Of a stretch of DNA of 64,000 nt, positions 1 to 14,130 are shown piece after piece. The position numbers were made by a program, and so were the translations under genes. The notes under the pieces were generated by a model. It saw only the letters and a program-made list of their open reading frames with translations. It made no database searches and had not been told where the DNA came from. The DNA is from Neelides folsomi (taxonomy: Eukaryota; Arthropoda; Collembola; Neelipleona; Neelidae). The stretch lies in contig JAQGBZ010000218.1 in the NCBI GenBank assembly GCA_034687125.1, positions 1 through 64,000 on the forward strand, read 5' to 3'. Positions within the stretch are counted from its first letter, which is position 1. The number at the start of each line of letters is the position of its first letter.

Positions 1-3000
1 ATCAGAATATTTTATATCTTAATCTTAATAGCAATTGAGCTTTAAAGATTTAAATACTTAACGTGAATGCCCTGTATTTACGATATTATCTACATAAGTA
101 AATATAGTATACAAGATATTTATATGCTGTAGTTTGTAGCATATGAACATGTGAAAATGTGAACATAAATATTACTTGTCGTTTTTAATGAGTTAACAAT
201 CACTTTCTCCTGGGATCCAAACTTTCGTAATTGAATTGGGAATTATCTGAACAATAGTAAGATTTATTTCAAAAAGTATTTCTTATCCTTTAATATCATA
301 AAGCTGTTGCTATTATTAATACATTAAATAATTTAAATAATCAGATTTAAAATTTACATTTTATTATCCCTTAAAAGGTTCATTCTTGTTTAACCGAATG
401 AATGAATAATTATAGATCAAAAATTTTGACTTGATTATTTACAGTTTTAAACTACATTACTGCATAAGATACATAAATGTATGTAAGTACGTAATATTCA
501 TAAATGTTCATACCTAGCGTGTATTTATAATTATAACAATTTCATTTTAGTTTTATTGCAAAAAACTTAAAATTACTCAAATAGGAATATACTTATGCTC
601 ATTTCTTTGTATTTATTAAAGAAAATTTTACTATTACAGAAGCACTAATTTTCATAATATTCATTTAATCCTTGGCAAATTGTATCAAAGTGAATAATGG
701 TAATTCAAAGTTGGGAATAAAGTCATTGTGAGCGAGGGAGAACTGTACAAATGAATTTCCCATTCGAATCTTAATCAAATGAGCGAGAGTAGTTGTAAGA
801 TATATAAATATTAAAATACCATTTGGTGACCAATTAGCGCGGACTTAATGGGAAGGGATAGAAAGTAATTGTAATTAAGAGGGTTGAGTCGGCGAGAGAT
901 TTTGGCGAGACCCTGAAATAACGATTTTAGAGTAAGGGAGCTAGAAATGTTGAACAATGGGAGAGCTCTAAATTTAGGCCAAGACCTTCCAATGTAAAGG
1001 GCAGGCGGCTAAAAATACATAAATCCCACATCTCTTAATATCCAAAAGAATTTACATTCTATACTCGGCATAAACACGCACAGATGGGCGAGTATAAGCA
1101 TAGTCTTTCTTCATCCTCTCCTCCTCATTTTTTTCATAAGCCAAATCCAATTATGATTAGGAGTTTAACGAGACGTTGTTGGAATGGAAGTCATAAGAGG
1201 TCCCTTGAATTAATAAAGAATTAATCTCTCCCTCATTCTCACACGACGCCTTGCTCGCCATATTTCAAATAAATAAATGAAGGATATTTTTTTCATCCAC
1301 CACGCTCTTTGGGAATTGTGGATTGAAATGCTGAAGAGGCTCATGGATGAATTCCCTTTAGTGAATTGAGACCCAGTCGGAACTTTTCATACTTTCTTGA
1401 GGATTGGTGAGAGAGAAGCTGTGTGTATGGATGTGTGTGGTTTGTGTGTGTGGTACGCGAGCGAGTGTTGACTCTTGACTTCAATGTGCTCGAGTGGCTC
1501 CTGAGCTCTCCACTATTTTTTATCTTTAAATTCAAGAGGGCAAATTCAAGTGAAGCTAATGGTTCCTATCCTACTCTTTACATTATTTCCCAGAAGAATA
1601 ACTTTCTTTACCCACCAGACTTAATTCCTATTTTATATGAGCTGCACAGTAAAAGAGACTCAGGTTGTGAAGTATTCTTTTCCTAGACATAACAGGCATA
1701 ATGTAAAATATTTTATATATTAGGAGATATAAGCAAAAGGCATTATGTACAAGTGTAATATGAAATATGAAGAGCATTACTTAATAAATATTATGTTTCA
1801 CATGGCTATGTGAGGTAAGTTAACGAGGGATACTTTTCCAAACAATTTGAATTCCTTCTCTTATATTTTTCCGTAATAATAACTTGGAAAAAATCCATAA
1901 ATTCTCAGCCCGATTTTCAAAAGATAAATTTTCAAAAGATAAATTTCGAATAGGGTACCGCAATTCGAGCCGTTATGTAATTTGATTACGCTACATTACT
2001 TTGAGATGAAAGCACGTAAATTATATGAACAATGAATTGCATGTGCACTTCGTACGGAAGTTTCGTAATATAAAGTTAATAAAAGAAGATGAGAGGTTTT
2101 TTAATCATTTGAATTTCCTTATGGGGTCTATTTTCCCATGTATGTAATAAGCCTAGTTGCACGGTGCCTTTTTTGAATTCTTCTCACGAAAACATTATTT
2201 TTCCTCTCGGAGTATGAGGACCGGTGCTGAGTAATTTCATAAATTCATTTACAAAATTAATCCACTCACATTTACATCAAAATTTTATGGGCGATTTAAT
2301 TTCAATTTCCTCTCCGCTTCCTAAGGGGAGGAGAAGAAAGTGTAAAATGGAATCAAAATGAGCTTGGTTGATGACTCCGTTTATTTTTGGAACCGCTATG
2401 ACGCACTGTGTTCATTTTTGTGTTATCTTCAGATTTATGGGTTTAGTGTTGGGATAATTAGATGAATTTAAGGGGCCATAAATTAATAGACTTTCCCGGA
2501 TCTTTTGGTAAGAGATAATTGGGGGAATAACCACCGTGGCCCTTTTAGCCGATAAGAAGGAACATAAATCCCAATTGAGCCCATTAGCCCGCACACGATA
2601 TACGGTCAGACAAATTGGAGATGAGGGAGGCGGGCCGCAGAGGATTGACACTGCGGGAACCGGCGTCTCATAAATAAACCTGAATTTATGGTCCATTTCC
2701 CTATTCACTGAAACAATAGGTCTGTTGAGTTGGTGAGAGAATGGAGAAATGAGAAATGAGGCCTTTATTTCAAACCCATCAAATTCCTTTTCCTTCGCTT
2801 TCCTTACACTCAAATTATAAACTTCTTAACACTAAGTTTACATAAAAAAATTCAAGTGTGGATTCATTGAGTAAAGGCTCATTAAACTAGTCATTCAAAT
2901 AAAAATATGATTTAATGTCATTCAAATAAGGAAAGTACGTTAATCGATATTTTAGTAGTACTTCTAAAGTAGAATTATGCTTTATTTCGTTAAGTCAGCA

Positions 3001-6000
3001 TTCAAACGAAACATATCAGGATAACACGATCGTACATCTTTATTTAACTTGTACATATTTCAATGTATCATTGTAGGTGAAATATATCAAGATGTCCTAC
3101 TCGTGTTCTCTTACTCCAATTCAATCACTAGTTCGAGCACGTAATATTTTTGTATTGTGTACTATTTCTAACTTTACGTATTCCATCAATGTATGATAAA
3201 TACAAAAAAATAAACCTTACTAAAGCACTAAGCTATGTATAGCATAGTAAAGTGTAGTTCTACTACTATAAATTTACTTGACTGAAGTACAATGCTTAAA
3301 CAAAACTGTGAATATTTGAGATGTCAAGTGCTTAAAATTGCCATTACACCATGAGACAAGAGGATGAAAGTGCGCGCACAAAAATGGAGTTCAGTTTGAA
3401 GTTCTTTTTGATTTTGCAAGTTTTATGATTAAATTATAAACTAAAATGAAACGATATAACCAATTTTAGAATGAATGCGAAATTTATCGCGTTATCTTAA
3501 AAGTTATGCAATATTTAAAAGACATAAAACGCGTAATGCGTTTAAGCTAGGCAGTAGAATAGAAAATGTAAGCATCAAAACAATATTCGTAAACTTTTTT
3601 AGAATAATCGAATTTTTTAAACTTTCAAACTTCGTTTTACCCAAAACAAAATCCAGAATATCTCACGGCACACATGAGATAAGAAAAAAGCAGCTCTTCT
3701 CAGGATCAAGATAAGATGAGCCTATAGAGGTTTACGCGAAGTGAAAAGTGTGAAAGGAGATACCGAGACGTTAAGGAAAACATTGCGGAACGAAATGGAA
3801 AGTTACGACCTTCTTTCGATTAAAGGAGATGCGAGTGTTAAAAGAAAAGAAGAAATTATAGCGGAATGGGAAATAAAGGAACAGACTTCAGAGGTAAAAA
3901 AAGTGATATTAAGAAATTGGTAAAGGACCCTGAAAGTAATTGAAAACAATGAATATAAAAAAGTATTAGAGGCACATGTTGGCCGTGGAGCTGAGGAGAA
4001 TACGCGCGACATGCTCAAAATCTCTCACTACCACAAGGGTCTCGAAAGTTAGAGACAGGTACAAGGGAAGACCCGGGTCGTTCCCTTTGTTGGGTTAGGA
4101 AGGGCACAGAAGGAATGCAGGCTCAGGCCAACAGAACCTGCGCTCTAAAATGAAAGTGAAAGTCGATCCGTGGCCACACACAACTCCGACCCACATTTCA
4201 CCACCGCCAATTCAACAATGATCATTGTTGCAAAAAATAGATAGTTTTGCCATTTTAAAACTAACCATATAATTGAAAATTTTCTTCATACAATTTAGAT
4301 CCATTAGTATTTTATTTTTCATAAACTTTTAATAATAACATTATTTTAAATCTTATGGCTTTGGTTTATAATATTTATTATGAATTTTTTTTAAAAAATG
4401 TTAACTATTAAATAATTTTTTAAAGTATTTTTTGTTAAAGGAATATAAATAAAGGGATTTTTTCGCTAAATAGCGGAAAAGAAACAAGAAATCGTAGCGA
4501 CCAAATGCAACAAAAATACATATAAGAAATGATAGCCTTTGGTTCAACAGTAATTCTCCTTGAGTCCACAAAGTTTGGGGCTCTTGAGCGTAGACCTATT
4601 TTTTTGAAAAAGACGGGAAGAGGAGATTAAAGAGACTTTAACAAAATAAGAGAAAGTGATGCGATGGGAGAGAAAGGGCCGGTGACGGGAATAGTCCTGT
4701 TAAATTGGAACGCCGATTGAAATAAAGGAATGGAGGACCATTAAAAAGACTTTATGTGCCCGAGTCCTTCGCCAGGGTCCACTTAGAAATTAGATGGACC
4801 ACGATTTGACACATCGAAATTCCTACGTCTGCCTACGTTGATGGGCGGTCATTGCGTAGCGAAGGGACCAAAAGCCTCTTACTGCTCCCCACAGGACCAC
4901 GATGTCTAAATTAGGGAACGGATCCTTTTACTTTCCAATTCGATCCCATCGACCCAGAATTCACAACCCGCCGGACCGCCAATCCAAATCCTCATCCAAG
5001 TTACACCCTCGGTGGCGAAGGAGAAAGCAATTTCACTAGTAAATGGACGGAGTGTAATTTCCTCTACCGCCAACTCCCATTCCATTCCATTTAATATGTG
5101 ACTCTCATACAACATACATAAAGTACGCACAGAAGACTCCCTAGACATGATTGGAAAGAAATTCAATGAGTCTTCATCAATGTTTCGCTCAAGAGACTCC
5201 CAGAGAAAGGTTAAATGGAAATGAGAGGAAAAACTATTAAATTAGCATTTCCTTCCCGCTTTTTTCAATTCACTGGTGAGCTAAGGTTAAAAGTGAGCTC
5301 AAAATAGCGCTTTATAATTTCATGTGCACTTTGTGCACATATTATATTAGTGATTTCTATTCACCCGCCTTGCCACGCGTGTTGTAATATTAACACGACA
5401 TTAATAGTAATGTGAACAAAGTGGTTAATTAAGGTTTACCTGCCCATGCCGCTCGTTCACCGGTGTGGAACTTATCATCCTCATCAAATCAGCTTATGAG
5501 GAACATATTTCTTCACATAAAGAACAAGGTTGCTGAAGGGGAAAGAATCACTTATTGAGCAGAAGAAAGAGATTAGCTCATTTTGTGGCGTTGCATTCAA
5601 GGGCTCTCTAATGCTTCGCTTATGTCTAGAGAGATAGATTCCGTCAAATAGCCAGGATTATTGTTTGCCTCACTGGATTATGGTGTATTCATTATTCATC
5701 CTTGTTTTGATTCTGTCGGTGTATCTACCCAAGTGTTAAAAGGCAATTGATGTGTTAATTTTTCTCCAGACCAAACTTCTCGTTAACAGACGTAACAACA
5801 AAAGATTCATTCACGTCTCTTGTTAAATATTGACCCATCCATTTAGAACAAAACACCTTATGTCATCCTCATTTTTTACTTTTTCCTTTCAGAATCCACA
5901 AGATGTAAGGCTTCACTGTGAATAACTTATTATGGAAAGCCTAACAATGTCTTAAACTTTCCCCCTTCCTAACTTCATTTCTCCATTGATAAACCGCAAG

Positions 6001-6339
6001 GTAATTCATTTAACAGGTTGATGCCTTTACAAAGGCCATTCATGGGGAATCCACACTTTAACAAGTCAATATAATACAATATAACTAATCGTAATGTAGC
6101 TACATGTATTATTTACCACCACTCTTCTTAAATTGAACAGCACCTCGTGGGAGGGAGAGTTGACAGAATTTCATTCAGGTCTTGCCAACAGATATGCGGG
6201 GTGAAGTGGTTTAATGCCAATTACTCTGAAGCTTATATTCCTATATGAGGACGAAGAGGATGACTTGATTGCCACTGTCTTGAATCTTCCTCGTTGAGGT
6301 CTTCAGGTGAGTTTTGTGATTGAACAAATATTATTGGGG

Positions 6340-6640
6340 TAGCGTGGGAGCCGGCTGAGGGAGAGGAGCGTGGCGAGTGGCCGTGTGGGTGGCTGGATTC
6401 CGACTGATGGTCTCGCAGCCCTGCTGTTCCTTCCCCACCGGGCCAATCGATCCCGGTCCGCTCTTTAGTCGACTGGGTGCCTCAGGAAGGCGACCTCGGC
6501 ACACGACCTGCAGATTCCCTCCGCCCAGCAGTGACGTAAGAGGCCCCTTCCTGACGCAACAGCCACGCACCGAAACTGGGCCACCATCAAAGGATCCACG
6601 CACTCGAACACAAACACCCAAGAATATTTACCCCTTTATT
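6340..6640. other. GC-rich island with overlapping open frames
   Basis: This is a locally GC-rich block in AT-rich surroundings, open in a plus frame (6377-6751) and in a minus frame (6331-6621). A possible donor (GAC|GTAAGA) occurs near 6536 on the plus strand. The translations are low-complexity and rich in proline, arginine and threonine, and I recognise no family in either strand. It could be a regulatory island, an unrecognised exon or a transposon remnant. I do not call a gene. Confidence 0.25.
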
Positions 6641-9600
6641 TGCACTACATTATCGCACCTCACCTATTCCAGACTCGCGTTAATCAGTTTCTTCCTTAAA
6701 CAGCTAAACTTCAATAATGAGAAAGTAGATGTTGGAAATAGGGGCTCGTAATGTTTAACTTCCAATACGTTAGATTCATCAAGAACGTCCATTTTCTCCA
6801 ATAAACAAAAATGAGGTTAAAGTTTACGATTTGAATGTTTACTTTTAGCTTAACATTTTACGTATACTTGACATCGTTATATGGCTACACATAACTATCC
6901 ATAGCGTCTACCCTGTTGAATTTTGCTAAGAGTCACTTAACATTACTTCTTGGAAAATATTTAATTAATTAGTACGTCCAAAACTTAATTTTAAGGAAAT
7001 GCGTAATAAATTTCATCGAATGTGTATTACAATGTTGTGACTGCAATGGGCCTCTAGACCTGCGCGGCTGTGATGGTAACATCACAATCTTCCAATATAC
7101 ATACATACATACATTACAATGTTGTATTTAATAATGGGTTGAGGGCTTTGAGAGAAAATAAATTTAAACTAATATCTCATTTAGTCGGAAATGGAAAGTT
7201 CAAAGTAAAAGCTTATCAACATCATATGAAGAAATGTCATGTACTTATTTAGTAGGAACTTTATGAACCGGTCTACATAATGCATAACGTACTTATTAGA
7301 TCGTGCAATTATAGAAGTTCATTTCACCAGCTTTCACCAGCTTAACACAAAGTTATGGAGTACATAAAGGAAATGAACAAAATCATGAATATGAAAATGA
7401 GGAAATCCCACAGACAAAACTTTTTCGTTCGTGCCGCTTTTTATTTCCCCCGTTGATTATAAAAACATACCGTTTTATATTTAAAATAAATACGAGTAAA
7501 AGAATGAATAATATTTATAAATACATAAATTCATTTGAATCAAAAAGTGTTCTATATAAATATGTATCTGTATGTACATTACATAGGTAAATAAATATTT
7601 TCGTGTAACGTATGGTCTGTATGTAGCACAAATACCATATTGTATTGTACATATACTTACCTACTACTAAATGTAAGTAGGTACAGATATATACCATAGT
7701 ATAAGTAGTAATAACAATAAAGTAATAAATTGCAAAAAGATGATATTCAATTATTTAGATGAAATAAATCGAAAGGGTTAAGGCATCTTTGAAATTGCAA
7801 AGATCCCCAAGCAAATCCATAATTGAGAGAATCTCCAATGGGAAACCCCAAAGTAGAAATGGCGAGAAACAAAGACCGTAAATGCGAATTTTTATGGCTA
7901 ATGAAAGTGCAAAGTAAAAAATACAAATGTTCGCTCGTTCGCTCTTGCGAAAGGACACGAAGAACACTTTCACTTACTTAAGAAAGAGAGAGATGCGGAA
8001 ATGTTTGGGGGAAACCCCTTTCTCAAATTCAACAAGTTAAGGAGTAAAAAGCGGACCTCCACTCTCATCAATTTCGTTCCCTTCTTTCCTCTGCCTGACA
8101 AAAAGTTTTTTCCTTCCTTGAATGGATTTTCCCCTGTCTTCCTGATTTCTCAGAGTGCAATCAGTAAAAAAATTTCCCAATCTTTCATTGATATATAATT
8201 TTCATAATTTCAACCAATTATCTTGTTGAATATCTTACCAAATAATTTCATCCAAAATTCACAAATAAATGTGATAAATTGGAGCTACTCGAAAAGAAAA
8301 CGAAAAAGAAATTGAGTAAGAATTTATGAGTATTCTGAATAACAGTTTACATAAATAATATAAAAAATTCTTAAGCTGTACTTTTTATCCAATAACTGAC
8401 AACAATGAGAAAATCATTAGAAAGAAGTGTCGGTGTCGAGGTCTCGAATTCTCCCAATGATAAACTATTAGTAATGGAAAAGAAAAGCTGATTTACTCTA
8501 ATAGCTGACGATGAGTGAGGAGGAAATAAAAAGTCGAGAACGGAAACGGGAAATGATTCTAAGAGAAAGGATGCCATCTTTTGCCAATGGATCCATCTCC
8601 TCATTCGGAGTTCGTAAACGAGGGCGAGGGCAGCTGGGTATCTTCTCCTCGCTCTCAGCTTTGTCTTCCATTCATCAAAGGATCTCTGAGGTTATAACAC
8701 TCCTCTCTTTTTTATAAGTAGAAGGTCGATGAAAGACTGCCGCCGTATTTTTCAACTTCCACTTCGTCTAACGTTTTTCTTTCTTTAATGTAAACCCATC
8801 TTTTTCCTTTAGGAAAAAATGGGCTTGCATCACTGGGTTTACCTAATAATATGGTACATCTTCTTTTAAAAAAACCATCATCATTCTTACATTCCCAAAG
8901 ACATCCATATTTAATAAACCATTTGATATAAAATATACATAGCTAAAGTTCATATAGCCGGAGGTATTAGTTTAGTACAATAAGAATAAAATAGGTAAGT
9001 GTAGAATAAGCATAGGAAGTTTTTGTACAAAATGCATCATAAAATAATAAACCTAAATTAACGCAAAAAATTAATGTTTTTCATACTTATTTATTATACA
9101 AAAAATAGAAGAAATTGTTATGATATAATATTAAAGTTTGCTAATGACCCGAGAGATCATTTCGTTGTATAATTCAAAGGCCGAAAATGCATAAGAAAGA
9201 ATTGATGAGATGAAAAAATAAATTGCCTGAAACGTTGAGGAATTCGAGTTGTCAAAATATTTCTCATCAGTAAAAAAAGATGAAGAGGACTCCATTCACA
9301 TGTGAGGCGAACGTATAATAAGTGAATTTACTCATCGGCTCGCTTCAAGGCATTCGGACGAGTAATAAAAGCTCGTCTGTAAGTGAGGGAAATAGACAGC
9401 GAATCTTTTATTTCTATTTTCAAATATTTTTCCCCAAATAAATTCCCAAACTGCTCTCGGCCCATTCTCACACCAATCCGTCTCTGAGCATAAGGATAGG
9501 TAAGAATTCTGGCAAAGATGGTGAGAAATTCTGAGGAGTGGCCAGTGTAAACCCGACCAGACTCCATCAAGGATATAAGTAATAAATGGAGGGCCCTCTT

Positions 9601-10856
9601 GATTTATCAACATCGAACTTTCAAGGGGAAAGTTAAGTACTCACGTTCCCCGGAGTATCGTCGCCCCACACATAAGAATTCCTATCTATAGACCCGTGTT
9701 AGCATTCTGCATCTGGAACCCCAGAACTATGAAGATGAACAACTATAAAATATTTAGCCCAACGACGAATAATATGATTCTTTGTCCGACGCGGACGGAA
9801 GGCGGAAGGAAGGGCAAAGGAAATAAAATTATTAGACTCACCGTGAACCAAGGCATAGCCAGTGGTGGCAAAGGCTAAGCTTTTGTCTCCCGGGGAAAAT
9901 TCCGGGACAAAGAAAAAGATAAAAGGCGTCTTACTGCCTCACGCAAACACTGAATCCTTACAAGAAATCTTCTATTTTTCCTGTACAAGAGGAAATTTCG
10001 CACTTGGAGTTTTCCGCTTTATACACTACTCAACTACCATATGTAGTATATGAAATATATACCGATATTAGTAGATATATTGAAAAACATTTCCTCACAC
10101 TTACTTTTACGTACGATGAGAGGAATGAAATCGTAAAATTGGAGATTATAAGAAGAGACGTGAAATGTGATGCAAGGAAGTAAGGAAAGTGTAAGACTGA
10201 ACATTACGATTCTGTCGGTTCTCTCATGAGGATCTCTTATGGTCACTTCATCCTAATACCAACTTCTGAATTTTCATGTGCCTTTTTTCTAAAGCCGGAT
10301 AATGATGTCCATGACAGGACGATGGCTTCGACCATGAAATCGGCTAATAATATTTTATCTTACTAAAGGGCTTCACGATTTTTGACCTTAATCTTTTCAA
10401 GGATATAAATATTCAGTACTAAACTTACTTCAAATACCAAATATATCTATGTAAATAAGTAAATACTTGTATACCTACAATATTATCTACCCCTGCACCT
10501 GTACATATCGTTAATATAATATTACATGACTAGGTATGTATATTATTTCTAAATTTGGATATAAAAGTCTTATTTAGAATAGTATTTTAAATACAGCATG
10601 GGCGCCCACACAGACGAAATAAATATTCATTTGGAAAGAATGAAGTCGGTTTATAAAGTAAGCACACAGTAGATTGAATGAACATCTCTTAAATAATAGG
10701 AATCTCTGGAATAAATGCTCACTTCACGGCGATTTCTCAGTTGGATAGGCTTCCACTTATTCTCCTCCACTTTACCATCACACAACTCTCAGATTCACTT
10801 CCCCCAATCGGCTCACCATAGAGAATAAAATTGAGTGGAGCTTTACTTTCACTGAT

Positions 10857-10920
10857 GGAGTGAGTGCCTGTTGGAGATCTGCAAGAGATCTACCATGTGT
10901 CGCCGGTTCGAACCCTCACC
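10857..10920 (+). repeat. tRNA-like segment, possible SINE head or tRNA pseudogene
   Basis: A perfect pol III B box (GGTTCGAACC) lies at 10905-10914. About 25 bases upstream is a hairpin with the geometry of an anticodon arm: a 5-bp stem AGATC/GATCT at 10875-10879 and 10887-10891, closing a 7-base loop. The A-box region is poor, loop position 33 is G where tRNA has T, and the T stem and acceptor stem do not pair well. It is therefore not an intact tRNA gene. A decayed tRNA or the head of a tRNA-derived SINE fits better. Confidence 0.3.
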
Positions 10921-12114
10921 GCGTCATCAGCTCCCAGAGATTCAGGATCCAATCTTGGTAAAATCGGAACAAGTAGGTCTCCTACAAGAGTAATTCGGGA
11001 TCCGGCAGGTTGGGAGAACTTCCTATATGAACCCCATGTCTCGAGCTATTACTCCACTAGCCTTTCTCTCTCACTCTCTCATTACATGGAAGGTCTTTTA
11101 TTCTCATCGTAAATTCTTCGAATTTTCATTCGACTCCATGCTCTGCTGGATGTGATGTGAAGGGAAGAGATCGATGCAATTAACTCAAACTCCTCTATCC
11201 TTATAAACACACGAGCCGATGAAAGTGAAAGTAAAGAAGGATTCAATGAACCTTTGATGGAAGACTCTTTCTTGGGGTTTGAGGGATCACGTGCGGACAG
11301 AGAGTGCGGGGATGAGAAGGCCATTGTGGCTTAGAACAAAATCTTATTACAATGTCTTTTATGTCCAATCCCACAAAAACACAATGCTTGCCTCAAGATC
11401 CAAAACCCACGAGACTCAAGGAAAATTTATATAATCAAAATAATCTGAAGATGCTCTTTCTCTAATGAAGTTGCGTAAGTGGTGGGAGAAACGACGACTT
11501 TTTAACAACCAGGGTTCCTTTTCACACCTACCCAGCCAAAATTCAAAGTCTCTAATGGATCTTCCTTCATTTACCACTCTTCATTTTACCACAGATATAA
11601 TCATATAACCATTGATCGATGAACTGAACGACGTCAAAAGTCCTATCCAATCATGTAATAATAAGTACAAATATTCTCTTATAATTTTAAAAATAAGGAG
11701 ATGCCAATAAAAATGAAGCAGATGAGAGAATTAAAAGCTTTAAATATTATATTTTTCTATGCCTGGTTAATTTATTGGATGATTTACAAATCGATATGCT
11801 GATACGCATATTGAACATATGAAATAATATTTAGTAAAAATGTTCATCTTTTAGATTTATTTAGCCTTTGGCCTACTGGAGCTCTGGCTCTGAATATTTT
11901 GAGCTCATTGAGAGCGGAAGTCGAAGAGAGTTTCACTCGATTCTCACCCTATGATTTGAACAAGTATGGTAACTTGAACCGATTGAGCGTTTCCATCAAA
12001 CAGGAAACCGAATGTGTGCTTGGACGTAAATTAACCTTTTATTGATTCCATTAGTCTGGGAGATGATAAAACAGAGAGCCTTCATTCGATTTACTTTCCT
12101 ACCAACTACATAGT

Positions 12115-12142
<28 letters not shown>
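12115..12142. repeat. (TA)14 microsatellite
   Basis: An uninterrupted run of 14 TA dinucleotides inside the gene-free region. Confidence 0.95.
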
Positions 12143-12146
<4 letters not shown>

Positions 12147-13941
12147 TGGATTATTCTGGCCGAATGGTCGCCTACTAGCCAACCAAATGAGTTTGAATTG
12201 ATGAAAGGGTTAGTGGTATGTATTCATAGGTTGTGATGCAGACTCGAAGAGACAGAAATAATCGGAGATACCTTGAGAGTTCACTTACGAACTTCAATTC
12301 GGAGACAGCCTCAATGTAAAAAAAGCACTGTGGCCTTAGTTGTATCTATAAATACACAGCCTATTTCAAGTCTTGTATACAGAAAGAGCCGACTCTCTCC
12401 ACGAGACCTACTCAGATTTTAAGGCTAATAAATCCCCCTATCCGCGCTGGATCCGCTTCCCACAAATCTCAAGCCCATTCAATCTCACCTACTTTTATCC
12501 TTAGATACCCTAACATGTTGAACATTGAATAAAACCGCGTGGTTCACTCACAACCCCATTAAATATGATCACAACAGGAGAAGAAGAACTGGGCCGATGC
12601 TGCAGAGGGGAAGATTAAAATAAATTTCTACCACGAGGCTCCATCATCACTCAAATGAAATATCGGACCGTTTTTCATATTTAATGGCCCCCGGCTAGAG
12701 GCTATGAAGATTTTCTATTTGACTTCCCAAGCAATCAGCTCCATGGCATGATTGCGTAAGAGTCATAAAGTTTATGCGATGGAAATTGAGAGGGAAAAGA
12801 GTGTTTGAAAAACGGAATCAATTTCTCTCCTGTACATAATAAACTTTTCCGGAGAAGGAACATCACAATAATGGAGCCGAGAATGAAAGTGAGTGAAACT
12901 TTTGAGGAGAGATAATAGATGCTATATGCGTGGGACTATGCTTACGTTCTCGTTTAACAGCCTTTGTTTGAGTAGTATTTAGAATGAGTAAAAAGTTGCA
13001 GAGTAATGGGAGGAGGAAATAAGAGGAAATTATATTTGGCTTAAAGTCTCACGTTGGCGTGTGGAGGATTTACTATGCACCTCTTAATGGTATAAGCATA
13101 GGATTAGGGTATGTAATTGAAGCGGGTAATCTTTAAGAAAACCAGCTGGGCCCGTCGACTCCCTTCAGTGAAGGTAAATATTGGCTCCGGAGGCTGGACT
13201 CCCAAGTCAGAACATTTCCCCCCTCCTTCCTTTCGCATCATGGCTGAACCGTGCATCAAATATGAATTCACCGCCCTCAATGATCACCTCAAGAAAATGG
13301 TCAGATTAAAGTGTAAAAGGAATCTGTGGTGGAATGGGGGGTTTAAAATTATTCCCTAGACGTTCCTCGATTACTTATCCCGAGATCCGCCCTGTCGTTC
13401 CTACGCATTACATGACATTCGAATGACGATGGATCAGCGACTTCCTCGGTCATTCCGAATCCATCTAAAGATTAAGCCTCGGAAACATCCTTCTGCTTCC
13501 CCGAGAGTTGGAAGGAACTTTATATGGATGAGTGTGTTGGGAATCTCATAGTTATGCATGGGAGAGCTCGACCCTCAACAGCTCCCAAGACAAGAATAAG
13601 AATCCAAGATCGATCACACACTGAGATAGAAAGTAGTATGTATAAGTATATAATCCAATCTCACACGACGCCCGTACCACGGCCGAGACTCCCATGATAG
13701 GAAAAGATGGGGCCAAAATGTTCACATCGAATAAAATTACTAACGAAATGTACGTTCAACGACCACAAGCGTAATATATTGCATTATGGTCGTCATCTTT
13801 CCTCAGGCTCAAACTCACCCGGGAGTCCCTTGTATCCTTTCACACATCAAATCTTCTTTCTCCATCATCCGTCTGACAATTCAGGACCGAAGAAAGAAAA
13901 GGAGTCCATATAATGGAATACGTTGAATGAAGAAATCTAAC

Positions 13942-14130
13942 CTGTTGAACGAGTGGGATGAGCGTTCGCTCGATGGACTTCGTACGGATCTCTGGGAGAT
14001 TCGAAGGAGAAATTTCCTCTTTCGTACACTCAGGCTGCACTTCCGTCATCGTCTCATTACTGCTCTCACTTTCTTCTCCTTCCTCCTCCTCAGTGATGGA
14101 GCTTGGTGACGAGAAGTTCGCACACGCCAT
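13942..14130 (-). CDS. Alpha-catulin-like protein, first coding exon (partial gene)
   Basis: This exon encodes 63 residues: an acidic, serine-rich leader followed by a segment reading EIRTKSIERTLIPLVQQ. It ends exactly at a donor (CAG|GTTAGA) in phase 0. In alpha-catulin (CTNNAL1) and alpha-catenin, the vinculin-homology region begins with a very similar helix of the form EIxTxSxExTLxPLVxQ. The S-(V/I)-E-x-T-L spacing is closer to catulin than to alpha-catenin. Catulins are cytoplasmic scaffold proteins linked to Rho signalling and to cytoskeletal and ion-channel complexes. The start is the ATG at 14130-14128, because an in-frame stop lies three codons upstream. No second exon is visible towards the left edge, so the rest of the gene is presumably outside the window. 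Identity rests on one short helix; alpha-catenin or another vinculin relative is possible. Confidence 0.6.

Larger units (their letters stand above)
1..13941. other. Gene-free stretch, presumed long intron
   Basis: I see no exon I can support on either strand in this nearly 14 kb. Open frames are short (the longest is about 130 codons, on the minus strand near 2.4-2.8 kb), and none resembles a family I know or has convincing splice sites at both ends. Because the first coding exon of an alpha-catulin-like gene ends at 13942 with a good minus-strand donor, the stretch is best read as part of that gene's first intron, with later exons beyond the left edge. A minus-strand search by eye for the expected second exon found nothing. 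The composition is AT-rich with a few islands of higher GC, noted separately. The intron assignment is inference. Confidence 0.45.

Noticed and set aside
2412-2813. Minus-strand open frame of 133 codons
   Set aside because: It opens on a TTG codon and has only about 94 codons from the first ATG. It resembles no family I know and lacks convincing splice context.
4906-5166. Minus-strand open frame of 86 codons with a hydrophobic and tryptophan-containing middle
   Set aside because: No recognisable domain, no clear splice sites, and an isolated position in gene-free DNA.
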